Part shown: positions 22,571-34,084 of the stretch, in pieces
Numbering within the stretch: the first letter of the stretch is position 1
Layout: every line of letters begins with the position of its first letter
NCBI GenBank assembly: GCA_024449915.1
Contig: JAMZAV010000447.1
Span: forward strand, 124,001-188,000
Direction of reading: 5' to 3'
Origin: Sweltsa coloradensis
Taxonomy: Eukaryota; Arthropoda; Insecta; Plecoptera; Chloroperlidae
DNA length: 64,000 nt
Program-made: the position numbers and the translations under genes
The notes under the pieces: generated by a model
Database searches by the model: none
What the model was told of the DNA's origin: nothing
What the model saw: only the letters and a program-made list of their open reading frames with translations

Positions 22571-22812
22571 AGCTAGTAAGAGGGGAGTATTATACTCCCC
22601 GAAACTAGAGGCGAGCATTGGCAATCGTCGTCGGGGACACCCCCCCCTTCCCTTAACGACCTTCTCGAGCCCGACGACGATGACAATGACACCACGAACG
22701 ATAACAAAGACGATGACGACCACGACGTGAGAAGCCCCCTTTCTCCCCTTACCCGTGGCTGATTCTGACCAGCATGAACCCTTCCTCCCCAAGGCTAGAG
22801 TGGTGCATTATG
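22571..22812 (-). mobile_element. family G repeat, copy 3
   Basis: Minus-strand order: CATAATGCACCACTCTAGCC, TTCATGCTGGTCAG, AATCAGCCACGGG, GCTTCTCACGTCGTGG, a GTC/ATC-rich centre, a G run, then GCTCGCCTCTAGTTTCGG and a final AGTATAATACTCCCC palindrome. It is the longest copy in the window. Confidence 0.82.
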
Positions 22813-23250
22813 ACCTAACGGTCGACGCGCCCTTAATCCAAATAAACTTTTAAAAAAACTTATTTGGTGTAAGATACTGCTGTATAATGATTACCCTGCT
22901 GTACTTGTCTTAAGAAGATGTGTGTTTGCGAACTAAACTGTTTATCTAGTTGAGCGCATTCTACATAAAATAACAATCACGCCAGTGAGTGGTGTTGGGT
23001 GATGTTGCGAAATAGTTTGCCTGAAGGTTTACCGTACAATAACAAATACTTGTATTTACGAGGTTAATTTATTTATATACTACCTATTTGTCAAGGACAG
23101 AGTAATTACATCTGGTGTACACACTTTATTTAAAGTCTGGCTCAGTTTTAAATGTTCGATCACATGTATCAAGTTCAACTATCTACGAAATGTGATCATA
23201 CAAATAGAATATGTGTATATCACCATATTTGATCATATAATGACGATAAT
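22813..23250. other. noncoding DNA
   Basis: No supported feature seen. Confidence 0.5.
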
Positions 23251-23269
23251 GGTGGAGGTGCCGGGTCAT
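23251..23269 (-). repeat. family D terminal motif
   Basis: GGTGGAGGTGCCGGGTCAT is the reverse complement of the ATGACCCGGCACCTCCACC end seen in family D (compare 60836-60854). No full body is evident beside it. Confidence 0.6.
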
Positions 23270-24324
23270 GATTTTTAGGAACATTTAAGGAAAAATCATC
23301 TTTCTCATAAGGAAAAAAATATCACATCTAATTATCATATAAGTTAGGTATATTATAAAGAAGTAAATTGAATCAAATGGTAATACACAACTGAAAAAAA
23401 TATATTTAAAAAATGAAAAAAAAACTCAAAAGAAATAACTCAGTTTTTCGACGATTTCTTCTCAAACTAATTTTGAGATTTCCACAAATAAATCACAGAA
23501 AGCGAGTCATTAATCTAGCCAGTAAGAATAGTTAATATAGTATTTTCTTTAAGAGAAAATAATGAATGTCTAGGAAGATCTGTCAGCAGGAAATGAACGA
23601 ACACATTAATATTATTATCAATTTCGATTAACAATATATTGCTGCAAGTCCAGCTATCCCTTCTTTCTTCTTTCTTTCTTCTTTATGACTACTATTATTT
23701 TGCATCAACTCTACTTAACAAACACTGTATGTATATCATTATTATTATCATCACTTTATTGTTATTTAGTTTAGACTATTCACTTTCTCTGTAAAGAGTT
23801 ATACTTGTACACTGTATAAGTCTACTAAGTGAATAAAAATATATATCTATCCCGTGCTTCTCAAGCAAGGTCATGTTATCCTTGCCTGGAATATACTCAC
23901 TCTAACACACGTAGCTCTGACGCAGAACTGAACCGAATAAAACTCCTGGCAATTTAAATAAACCTCCTCTGCAAGCTAGTAAACTAGCAACATATCGCGT
24001 GTTTTAACTCTCTGGATGGTAAATAAACAAGGTGTTAATTTAAACATTTCAATGCCAGGATGCAGCGCTAGAAATGGAATATGTGTATTTTAAATCGAGT
24101 TTGGCGTATGTATTTTACCAATATTGTACTAGATCCGGTAGACTAGGTTATGGACTAATCAGCATGAACTCATAATGAACTCCGGTTTTGTATGTATTGC
24201 GTTTAATTCGTCAACTTATTTACAATATAAACAAACACGAAAAAGATGTAATTATAAATAAATAAATTTGTATTTGTTCCGTGTTTCACCAAAGAATTAT
24301 TTTTGGTGACATTTTATGTTTTTT
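23270..24324. other. noncoding DNA with a CTT-rich tract
   Basis: A pyrimidine stretch of CTTCTTTCTTT words lies at about 23658-23683. Otherwise AT-rich with no supported gene. Confidence 0.45.
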
Positions 24325-24545
24325 TTTACGTCTATCCTTTTCAGTTGTCAAAACTTATTTTCAAAGGAGGACAACTAAATAAAATTAATTACATAAATGC
24401 GGACACTAATGAATAAAGTTAAGTAAAGTTTGAAATAGTAATATAACAGCATAATACAAAAAAATTGGCAACAAATTTTAATTGAATATTAAGTGAAATT
24501 AATTATTGAATCATATAGAAAAAAGGAAAATACACAAAAGAAAGC
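24325..24545 (+). mobile_element. family E repeat, copy 1
   Basis: ACGTCTATCC, CAGTTGTCAAAACTTATTT, CAAAGGAGGACAACTAAATA, then TTGAAATAGTAATA in the same order as 41188-41400. The class is not recognised; it may be a LINE or other element's 3' end. Confidence 0.68.
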
Positions 24546-25202
24546 AAAAACGACGCTGACATCATCGGTGAGTTATGGCCAACCATGGCGATCAGTATAG
24601 GAAATTAAGTATTTTTGACTTGTCCCCAAATCATCCAGCTAAACCAACGACAAAAATTAAACTTTATCAACGACTTCTTGGCCTCAAATCGTTAGGAGTA
24701 GCCGAGTGTTCCACGTCAGCCACTCCTATCCTGACAGTATTATCATCCTATTATCAAGTAGTGAGCATTGTAGAATTGTAGAAAAGAATTGTAGAATTCA
24801 ATTGTCACTGATTTAGGATTGAATCCTGATGGACGTAAGAGACTGTTGATATGGAATTACTTATTCTTCATTTTCGCCCATGGACCTGGTTAAAATTATA
24901 TTTAATCTCAACTGACATGAAACTAAAATAGGCTTTAGCGACTAAAACACACGATATATTGTCACGTTTTCTTATAATCATAACAAATATAAAATTTTTT
25001 TTAAATCACTTACCATGTAGTTCAGTTTTCTTTGAAGATGGTTTGTTCCAATCCAAATTCATGGGGGTAACTGAAAAAATGTCAGGATTGTTAATTTTTA
25101 CGTCCATGCTTTGCATTTGACATAGTGAACTGTGTAAATAGTGTTTATTATCAAAAATTAATAATAGTTTTCAGCTTTGTCGAAGCGGGGGGTATATTAG
25201 GC
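24546..25202. other. noncoding DNA
   Basis: No supported feature seen. Confidence 0.5.
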
Positions 25203-25583
25203 TATACACATAGGCACCCGCAGGAATTTTGGAAGGTGGACCAAAAATTATAATTTGTACTTTCGTTGGGCAAACATATGGGGTTTGGGGGGGCAGAGCC
25301 CCTCAACAATAACGCCGCAGACGAAAATTTGATTTTAGAATGCGTTTGGTGGATTTTAGACAAAAGTAGTGGGCTGAATACAATACCAAAATTATGTATT
25401 TTTTGTGCAGTCGATACTCGAAGCTAGAAAACCACCAAAAGGGAAATTTCAAAATATTTTACCCCCCATTTTTTTTTCAACTGATTGATATAAATACTGA
25501 TTTTTTATTTCTTCTGCTTTGTCCAGGGGGGGGGAGGGAATCACTCCCTTGCCCCCTCCTGCGGGCACCCTTTGGTATACACA
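25203..25583. mobile_element. hAT-type MITE with exact 8-base target duplication
   Basis: TATACACA occurs at 25203-25210 and again at 25576-25583. Between them lies a 365-base element whose ends read TAGGCACCCGCAGGA and TCCTGCGGGCACCCTTTGG, inverted repeats with a GGCACCCGCAGGA core. An 8-base duplication is the hallmark of hAT transposition. G-rich and C-rich runs flank the interior (near 25288 and 25527), typical of such MITEs. There is no transposase. Confidence 0.87.
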
Positions 25584-26847
25584 CGTATCTTTGTACCCGT
25601 ACCAGTGTTTCTACACCGATAAATACATGTCGTGACATCATTTATAATTACATGTCTGGATCTGAGTCGTCTGTGATGTGATTATCCTTAACGAACGTAT
25701 GTAGCAAATAGTTCTGTTAATTTCTGTTGCAGTAAACAGCTAACAAACCAAATCTCGAGATATCTCTTAGGAAATGTTATTTCATTATATGTACATGTAG
25801 GACGGAACAGTTGCAACTGATGGAATGACATACATTCAGAAAACTATGAAACAAATCTTCAGTACGGGTATATTACAGAAGCTAAGCTTTAATAGTTAAC
25901 AGAGATAAAACATTCTGGATAGTAAAAACATGTGCATCAGACACTTTATTTGAAATGCACTGGGGAATTATACTTGAAATAAAAGTCAGCTGATAAATTT
26001 CCACGAACGCTATATAGAAATGCTTTGAAATGAAAACTGTCGTTAACTTCGTAACTAGGAATATTTAATGAAGAGCGCACTAGTAAAATATTTAACGACC
26101 GTTTCAACTCGAAATGTGAATTTATGGTGTGCTCAATTAACATAAACGAAGATCGTGAATATTACATTTCTAGATAGGCAACGAGAAGATACACAATTAA
26201 GAGAAGTAATGGTTTTTATTAAAATTAATTATTTCAGTTACACATCTCTGGAATGGTTTTAAAGGTCATGTTTTGCGGTAACGACGTTTCGACACGATAT
26301 AACACAGTGTTAATTTAAAATGAGTTTGTTTCCATGCGTGTTTTAATAGTTTTATTTTTGTATACAATCCAGCTGTGGGTCACGGTTTGATTCCGTTCAG
26401 ATAACAATATCTGGGTCGTTCGGCATTTGGAATGTTTATTTTATCTCATTTTACAAAAATCAATTACATTTCATGGCGCACATAGGTATAACATATTCAA
26501 GCTATGAACATAAGCAAACAATATAAAATATAAATCACCAATACATATTTTTTTTACAATAAATACATACATTTCTAAAAAATAAGTGCATTTGCATTTT
26601 TAATGTACTTATTTCTTGTAATATATTTTCATTGTACTTACTTTTGCTTACTGAAGTGGACGGGTTTAGTTAAATTAATTTCTCAACCGAGTACTTTTTG
26701 ACGTAAAACTTAAAAGAATTCGAATTTTGAATTTATTTTGTGTATTTTGTGTATGTAATATAAAATAAGTAAACTACTTTTTTCACTTTTTTGTTCACTA
26801 CCGGTACTTTTATAAAATTAATGTTTAAAAGATTGAATGAAATATTT
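25584..26847. other. noncoding DNA
   Basis: AT-rich; ACGACGTTTCGACACG near 26281 vaguely recalls the TATTTCGAC hairpin motif. No supported gene. Confidence 0.4.
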
Positions 26848-27604
26848 GGATGAGCGTAGCGAGCGTAGCGAAGATTCCATTTCACTACACTGGAGAAAAA
26901 AATCCGGAATGTTTTTTTTTTGTATTATTGTGTGTTTGTTAGCACGATTCCGGCTAAACCGATACTCCAATTGCGATGAAATTTTATAGAGGCCTTCGAA
27001 ATCTCTGAACCAAGAGCTGCCACGTTTTTGAGCGCCATCGAAAAATTATTTCTCATTAAAATCGCAATTTTACGATTTTTTACGATCTTTTAAAAAATTC
27101 TTCAGCTTATAAAACCTACATGCTTTATCCGATTTTAATGATTTTTTCACAGAACCTTAATTTGATGAATTTAGGTATTCATGTGAAATTTGAGCGCAAT
27201 CAAAAAACTATTTCTCATGAAAATCGAAATTTTACGTTTTTTTTTCGTTTTTAAAACAATTCTTTGACTTGTAACACCTACATGCTTGATCTTATTGTAA
27301 TGGTTTTTTCACAGAACCTTAATTTTTTGAATTAATATATTCGTGTAAAATTTGTGCGCAATCGAATAATTATTTCTTAAGAAAATTTCAATATTACGAT
27401 TTTTTCCTTTTTTTAAATTACGATTAAATAAAAAAAATTAAAATTTAAGTTAATTTTTTATTTTATTTTATTTAATTTTTAAAAAATCTTCAACTTAGTA
27501 ATGATTTTTTCACAGAACAACAAGAAAATCAGCATAACACATGGCAGCTCAATGCACCAATTACGCTCATCCAACAACGCGGCGGGACTTAAGCGTTTTC
27601 CTAG
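26848..27604 (-). mobile_element. family F unit, copy 1
   Basis: Begins GGATGAGCGTAGCGAGCG followed by a second GTAGCGAAG and a CATTTCACT word, and ends AACGCGGCGGGACTT, AAGCGTTTTCCTAG. The ends match copies at 29007 and 29769 in opposite orientation. The interior holds three diverged repeats of a phrase around ACAGAACCTTAATT and ATTTCTCATGAAAATCG. No protein is encoded. Confidence 0.75.
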
Positions 27605-27928
27605 TTAGTGATATTTCTTGCGTCTGAGTGTGATTGTTCGCGAGGGCATGTCCAGATAATGTGAAAAATTTTAATCGTGGCTTATCGCCTAGAGAAGAAA
27701 CAGATTGGGGTGACGTTGTAAGGATTGCCCGTAACTGTGAAGCAAGCTAGTATCCTTGAGCATTTCTATCCGTGTACCATGTTTATGCAAGGGCACACAC
27801 AGTACACTCTAATATATCTCGTTTAAATGGGGATGACTTAGGCATATGTTCGTGTTACGTCCACTCAATTTCGGCAAAATTAGATTACAAGAGTCTACGG
27901 AGTGTTAAAAGCATGTTAAGTACTTTCG

Positions 27929-27933
<5 letters not shown>
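27605..27933. other. noncoding DNA
   Basis: No supported feature. Confidence 0.5.

Positions 27934-27981
<48 letters not shown>
27934..27981. repeat. (CT)n microsatellite
   Basis: About 24 uninterrupted CT units. Paired with the (GA)n tract at 28170-28233, the two could fold into a long hairpin. Confidence 0.97.
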
Positions 27982-27982
<1 letters not shown>

Positions 27983-28159
27983 AGCACGAGCGCGAGCGAG
28001 AGCAAGATAGCAGAGAAAGATAGGTGGGCAAAGAGAGAGAGTGAAAGACAATCTTTAGTGTGACAGATTTCACCCATATATGTACTAATATGTACTATTA
28101 AGTGTCGGTGGACAGCAATAAAATAAATAAAATACCTGAGGTTTGATTTGACATAGATA

Positions 28160-28169
<10 letters not shown>

Positions 28170-28233
<64 letters not shown>
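28170..28233. repeat. (GA)n microsatellite
   Basis: About 32 uninterrupted GA units. Ser-Leu and Arg-Glu reading frames across both tracts are artefacts of the repeats. Confidence 0.97.
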
Positions 28234-28234
<1 letters not shown>

Positions 28235-29006
28235 GACATGGGCAAGCATGATCGCGACACCACTTGTTTCGTGGGTTTTGGAGGGGAGTTGGGGGGGGAG
28301 AGCTTGATAGACGATCCTTTATTATCAGAGGGACTCGTAGAGTGCACTAATGTACAACAAGTTGGACAGAGAGAGATACATCAACTTCTTCTGAGCTAGA
28401 ACCTAAGAAATAACGACAAGGCTCAAGGACAAGGACAAGGGGTCAGCTTCATTGTTGTTTTACAGTGACCGTAAATAAATACTATGCACGTTTTGTTTCC
28501 CTACTCAGAAACAAGAAGTAATTTCCTGTGAGAGTTGTTACAAAGGCTGCAGAGTCACCGTTTACCCTTTACATATAACCTCCCTTATGCAGATAAAGTG
28601 AGGGGGTAAATTATTCATGAAATTAAAAACCCTTTGCCTCAAACGGGAGCTAAAACTGCCTACGCTCTGCATAGGATCGGGCAAAAAACAAAAGGCTATC
28701 AAGCCTGAATACATTTTTTTTTTAAATAATAAATATTTATGTACATAGAAAATGTATAAACTTTAAGATTTTGTTTTATTTATTTATTTTTTGGTGGAAA
28801 ACTACTCGGGCACAATTTCTGCACCTTGACTAACTAACTATAGGAAGAATATAAGTAAACGATTTTTTCTTTTCAATGTCTATTATAGAGACTCAGTACT
28901 TGCCTCATATTAACAAAATAAAACTCGGGGAAACAAATCTCAATCAAGATAACCGGTAGTGTTTATTGCATCATCGATATCTTGTATCAGAGTTGTGTGA
29001 TATATT
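28234..29006. other. noncoding DNA
   Basis: Short AAGGACAAGGACAAGG repetition near 28425-28440; otherwise nothing supported. Confidence 0.45.
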
Positions 29007-29768
29007 ACTAGGAAAACGCTAAAGTCCCGCCGCGTTGATGGATGAGCTTTTTAAAATTTTTAGTTTGCATGGGATATCTTTACTTTTGCAAGCTCTTTGT
29101 TTTGCTGCCTACGCATTGTAGCTGATTGTTGTCAAGTTTCTTTTGTTACCTGTCAATTGGTATTATTTACCGTAAAAAACTTATATTAAAAGCTTTATTT
29201 CTATAGATTCTGGCTAACTATACCAACTTTTTCTTTTAAAAGGTACTACATCACCATAACCTTAATGTCCATGTATAATATGAACGTTGTAGCCCCACCA
29301 GTTTGGTCAGAATTGGCCCAAATGGCACGAAAATATCGCACAAAAAATCAAAAAACTTATATTAAAAGCTTTATTTCTATGGATTCTTGCTAACTTTTTC
29401 AACTTTTTTTTCAAAAGGTACTACATCACCATAACCTTAATGTCCATGTATAATATGAACGTTGTAGCCCCCCCGTTTGGTCAGAATTGGCCCAAATGTC
29501 ACGAAAATATCGCACTTAAAATCGAAAAAAATCGTAAAAGTACGATATTCATGAGAAATATTTCTTCGATTGTACCCAAAAACAATACACCTCTAAGTTC
29601 AGAAATTTCGAAGGTCCTGTCAAATTTTCATCAAGATCGGATATGCCGTTTGCCTGGTAGAGAGTTAACAAACAGACAAAAAAAAAAAAAAAATACGAAC
29701 AAAAAAAAACACCCGAGCTAAATTTTTTGGGGGGTCAGTGAAATTGAAGTCTTCGCTTCGCTCATCCA
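29007..29768 (+). mobile_element. family F unit, copy 2
   Basis: Opens ACTAGGAAAACGCTAAAG, CCCGCCGCGTTG, ATGGATGAGC and closes CAGTGAAATTGAAGTC, TTCGCTTCGCTCATCC. Inside is a roughly 178-base tandem duplication (about 29174-29351 and 29352-29530) with the phrase CATCACCATAACCTTAATG. A poly-A tract sits at 29679-29692. Frames here are not genes. Confidence 0.85.
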
Positions 29769-30570
29769 ACTAGGAAAACGCTAAAGTCCCGCCGCGTTGA
29801 TGGATGAGCGTTTTTTTGTAAGTTTTTTGTTTGCGTTTTTTGCGTTTGTTTACACTTTTCCTTTGCAAGTGCTTTTTGAATGCATTGTAGGTGATTGTTG
29901 TCAAGTCTCTATTGTTACTTGTTAATTGGTATTATAAACCTAAAAAAACTCATATTAAAACCTTTATTTCTGTGGATTCTGACTAACTCTTTCTACTTTT
30001 TCTTTCAAAAGGTACCACATCACCATAACCTTAATGTCCATGTGAAATCTGAACGTTGTAGCCCCACCCGTTTGGTCAGAATCGGCCCAAATGTGACGAA
30101 ATATCGCACTAAAAATTGAAAAACTAATATTAAAACCATTATTTCTATAGATTCTAGTTAACTTTTTCAACTTTTTCTTTCAAAAGGTACCACATCACCA
30201 TAATCTTAATGTCCATGTGAAATATGAACGTTGTAGCCCCACCCGTTTGGTCAGAATCGGCCCAAATGTGACGAAAATATCGCACTAAAAATCGAAAAAA
30301 ATCGTAAAAGTACGATATTCATGAGAAATATTTCTTCGATTGTACCCAAAAGCAATACACCTCTAAGTTCAGAGAAAACGAAGGTCCCCTCAAAATTTCA
30401 TCAAGATCGCTTATGCCGTTTGCCCGGAATCCTGCTAACAAACAGACAAAAATACAAACAAACAAAAAAAAAAAAAAAAAAAAAACATTGGAGCTAAATT
30501 TTTTGGGGGTCAGTGAAATTGAAGTTTTCGCTTCGCTCGCTTCGCTCGCTACGCTCGCTTCGCTCATCCA
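29769..30570 (+). mobile_element. family F unit, copy 3
   Basis: Follows copy 2 with no intervening base: the closing CTCATCCA runs straight into ACTAGGAAAACGC. It contains the same 178-base internal duplication and an expanded closing run of CGCTTCGCTCG words (about 30528-30566). Similarity to copy 2 is high throughout. Confidence 0.88.
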
Positions 30571-30897
30571 ATAAATACTGAGATTACAGTGTATTGTCAC
30601 CCTTAACCGTTATGCGAATAATAATGTTTAAAACAAGTTCTGGTTTTGTTTAAAAAAAATGTATCAATTATTAGGTTATGAAAATACAATTTTTTCCGTT
30701 TACATGTTCGTGTATAACAGAAAATAGATCGAATTTGCCATAAAAAAAATGTGTCACGCATGATCGGTTCAAAGTCGGTTATGAGAGAAACACAAGTATG
30801 AATGTAGCACATATTCAATGATAAGTAATAGTTAATACTTTATTTGCCACGTAGTTGGTGAAACTGTTCTGTTGCACCAGTGTGCTGCGGGATCACA
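30571..30897. other. noncoding DNA
   Basis: No supported feature. Confidence 0.5.
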
Positions 30898-30946
30898 TTT
30901 GGTGGAGGTGCCGGGTAGAGCGAGCAGACCGGCGCCTCCACCAAAA
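30898..30946. repeat. palindrome of two family D ends
   Basis: TTTGGTGGAGGTGCCGGGT (30898-30916) and ACCGGCGCCTCCACCAAA (30928-30945) face each other across an 11-base spacer with one mismatch. The family D terminus is thus present in inverted orientation with essentially no interior. Confidence 0.9.
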
Positions 30947-33939
30947 CATTGAAACATTTTAGAAATAACTGTCAAATCATTTCTCTTGAGTATTGTTTGC
31001 GTTTTTCATGCTAAACAACAACATGATAATGTGGTTAATGAGTGTTCGTTTAACAGAGTGTAGGGTTAATGAGTTGTTGTGAAGTAAAATTATATTTTAA
31101 ATTTGCATCATTTTTGGGGCTACTTATTAAGAAAATATGTTCTTAAGATGTAATTTGGAAGAAGTTTCTAACGTTAGAGTTACCAATAAAACATATTTCG
31201 GTTATCTTGTTTGTTTTAAAAATAATATGATTTTTTAACTCTTATTTGCGATGGGCTGCTTCAAGTATACGGATCGAGATATTCGTACTACTAATTTTTT
31301 AGTTGCTATCTTTACCAATATACTTTTTGAAGGTTGTATATTATACGTTATGCAGTAATTGTTTAGTAAAATATGAAACAAACAAAAAGTTTGCAAATTT
31401 TCACAACAGTGTAAAATTAATTTTTAATTATTATGGTATTTCAGACTTTTGATAAACAATATTAATCTTTAAATTTGCGCAATTTGACAAGTAAAACGTA
31501 TCAAATAAACTGTGTAGTTTTATTTTACATCAAGATAGTCTCAGCTCACGTTTTACCACTCTTAAGCTGATGTCATATAATTTCACAAACTTCTAGCTTG
31601 ACATTTCCTAACCGACTTTCATTTTCCAATCGTCTCTTTTATATCGACGCAACAGTCGTTCGAGTTTCCTGACCTACCGCAACCTCAAAGCAACGATCCT
31701 AGACTCTTTCATTAGATGTGAACTTGAACTTGCTTTTATATACTTTCCACATTTAATATGAAAATGCTCATACTATCAAGAGAGAATGTAGACTCTTATA
31801 TGTAGACCACTGCTACGTGCTACTAATGAAGAGTATGAAATTGTGTTTCGTTTGCTTTCTGTCTTATTGTACATACATAACACAACATAATTTAGGTTCA
31901 ATCATATATATTTATATTTAAATAATCATGTCTTATATGTAATAAATTTCTGGTAACTCTTAAGTTACTTTATACTTTTCAAGTTAACTTTATTATAATA
32001 ATTTGTGTATTTCCTTCATGTTTACTTTTATATTCAATGTTTTTTTCTGGATTTGATTGAAAAGTATATGTCAGTTGTTGAATAAATTAATAATAATAAA
32101 AATTAAATAAAACTGAAGTTAAACACTCACTCTGATCTCGTTAAAGGTAGTCACGAGCTACCCTTAGAAACTCCTATCCTGAAAGATATGTTTTGCTTCA
32201 CAACACCAACCCTAAGCTCTTAGAGGTAGACAGGGGTGAGGGGTATAAACCAACTCGGTCGTCTATCTCTTAGTGTATATTGTCACCGTCTGATTAATAC
32301 GTTTTGCTTCTCACTAGTCTTGAACATAGAAGAAAACAACTTTTGGAATGTTATAAAAGCTTAAATAATACATAATTTTACTTAATTATTATTTCCAATG
32401 GATTTTATCATCTGTATCATGTTTCAAATGTTGTCTGTCTCTTACACTTTTATATTTTTATTATCTTGTGCATTTTTAATTTATCAAATTAACTTAAAGA
32501 CTAAAACCATCGTGAAATTAAATCAATTCAATAATTCAATTCTCTGCAATCATTCATATCTTGCATACTACAGAGTAAAAATTCTTGTCAGCTGTTTAAA
32601 TAAGCTTAAATGTGACTAAAAATGTTAGCACTCAAAAGGTTTTGTAAGGTTTGATTCCCGTCGTCAGCATCCCTAGGACATGATGTTCCAAATACTTTAC
32701 TCTGGTATGTAGTGTATACTAGGGTTGAGCAATTTCCAAAAGTAATTTAAAGCTTCCCCCTCTAAGCAGACGCATTCAAATCTTCTCTGGCGAATATTTT
32801 AAGTCGTCCGAAGAGATAAACAGTATTCAATTATTTATGTGTACACATGACAACAAGCTTTCTCATAATTACGTATTTACTCTGTATGTTCATATTCCCT
32901 TAAGTTTAAAACTGTATTTACCTTTCCTCATTTCAAGCAAAATCTTTTGTATTTACTTAAATAGTTATAAGTGAAGTTAACACCCCGGTTTATTTCCGTT
33001 GCACTCAAAGCTCGAGTCAATTAAAAGTTTCGCAAGTTCTCAATAAAATTAACCTTTAGTTAATTCACCTAGATGACGAGCCATCTCTATCCCTATGTGA
33101 TTCGTTGACCCGTTAAAAACAAACGTTAAGTTTAATTAAACGAATCTTTTAAATTTTCTGGACGAGCAAAAATAATTCACTTGGTTTAAATTTCGTCGCC
33201 GTTTTCGGTTTGTCGACCTCGAAATGAAACATCTCATCGTGTCTCACTTGATGGAGTGGGTTCTACGAGGTGTAAATGAGATCGTCAAAGAGAACATTCT
33301 ATTTCTAGATGACGCTGCCTTCCAAACCAATGGTCCATAAAGGGAGGCAAATGCACCCTCCCCCCTTTTCATTCATCCCCTCTCACCGTACGTTCCCTAC
33401 ACAAACACAAAACTAATATAGATGTGAAGGAGGTTTTTTAATTGGGTCTCACTTGCCAGTGAAATTGATGATTGCTTTGTGAAATTGGAGACGTGGCGTT
33501 GAAAAGGGCATCCGTGTTCGTCAGCTCATTGAGGAAAATTAATTTTCTGGAAACGTTGTAAATTTAGTAGACAATATAGGTAACTTAATATAATGCACCA
33601 GACACCTTAAATATTTCGGGAGACATAATAATGTTGTATTTAGTTACTTTCTAAACATTTTTGATGTAACATAATATATTTATTATCTGGATAACTATCT
33701 AAGATATCTCAAAACTGTAAACGTTTTCTCAAGTTATACATTTCATAACGAAATAATTAAGGTAACAATCGCTATAAAAACTAAGGAATTACACAAAAAT
33801 ATTGTTATAAAGTAGACCATAATTTAATTAGTATAGTTAACTCTTGGGTTGAATATTTGTATTAAATATGTTTTGAAAAAATCCAAATATTAAAACAAAA
33901 ATTATTAACTCATTAGTTAAGTAAATGTAATTATCTATT
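30947..33939. other. 3 kb of AT-rich noncoding DNA
   Basis: No gene or repeat family recognised. 33170-33360 is GC-balanced. TTTGATTCCCGTCG near 32650 is a lone B-box-like word, probably a decayed SINE scrap. Confidence 0.4.
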
Positions 33940-33990
33940 TAACGTCTATCCACTTATATACATCAGTTACAAAAACTGATTTACAACAGA
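33940..33990 (+). mobile_element. family E fragment
   Basis: TTAACGTCTATCCACTTATA followed by CAGTTACAAAAACTGATTTACAA resembles the left part of family E at 24328 and 41188. Confidence 0.45.
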
Positions 33991-34051
33991 ATACAACAAA
34001 ATAAAATAAAGTCCATTAATACATGAATAAACTAATAATATTACAACACCA

Positions 34052-34084
34052 AAGTTTAAAAGACAAGAGTTGTCTTTTAAACTT
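34052..34084. repeat. perfect 15-base stem hairpin
   Basis: AAGTTTAAAAGACAA, loop GAG, TTGTCTTTTAAACTT. The pairing is perfect. The neighbourhood shows no gene for which it could be a terminator or UTR element, and the stem is too short for a typical animal miRNA precursor. Confidence 0.9.

Noticed and set aside
27885..28347. Ser-Leu and Arg-Glu repeat proteins on both strands
   Set aside because: Artefacts of the CT and GA microsatellites.
34052..34084. miRNA precursor
   Set aside because: The 15-base stem with a 3-base loop is too short for a Drosha/Dicer substrate.
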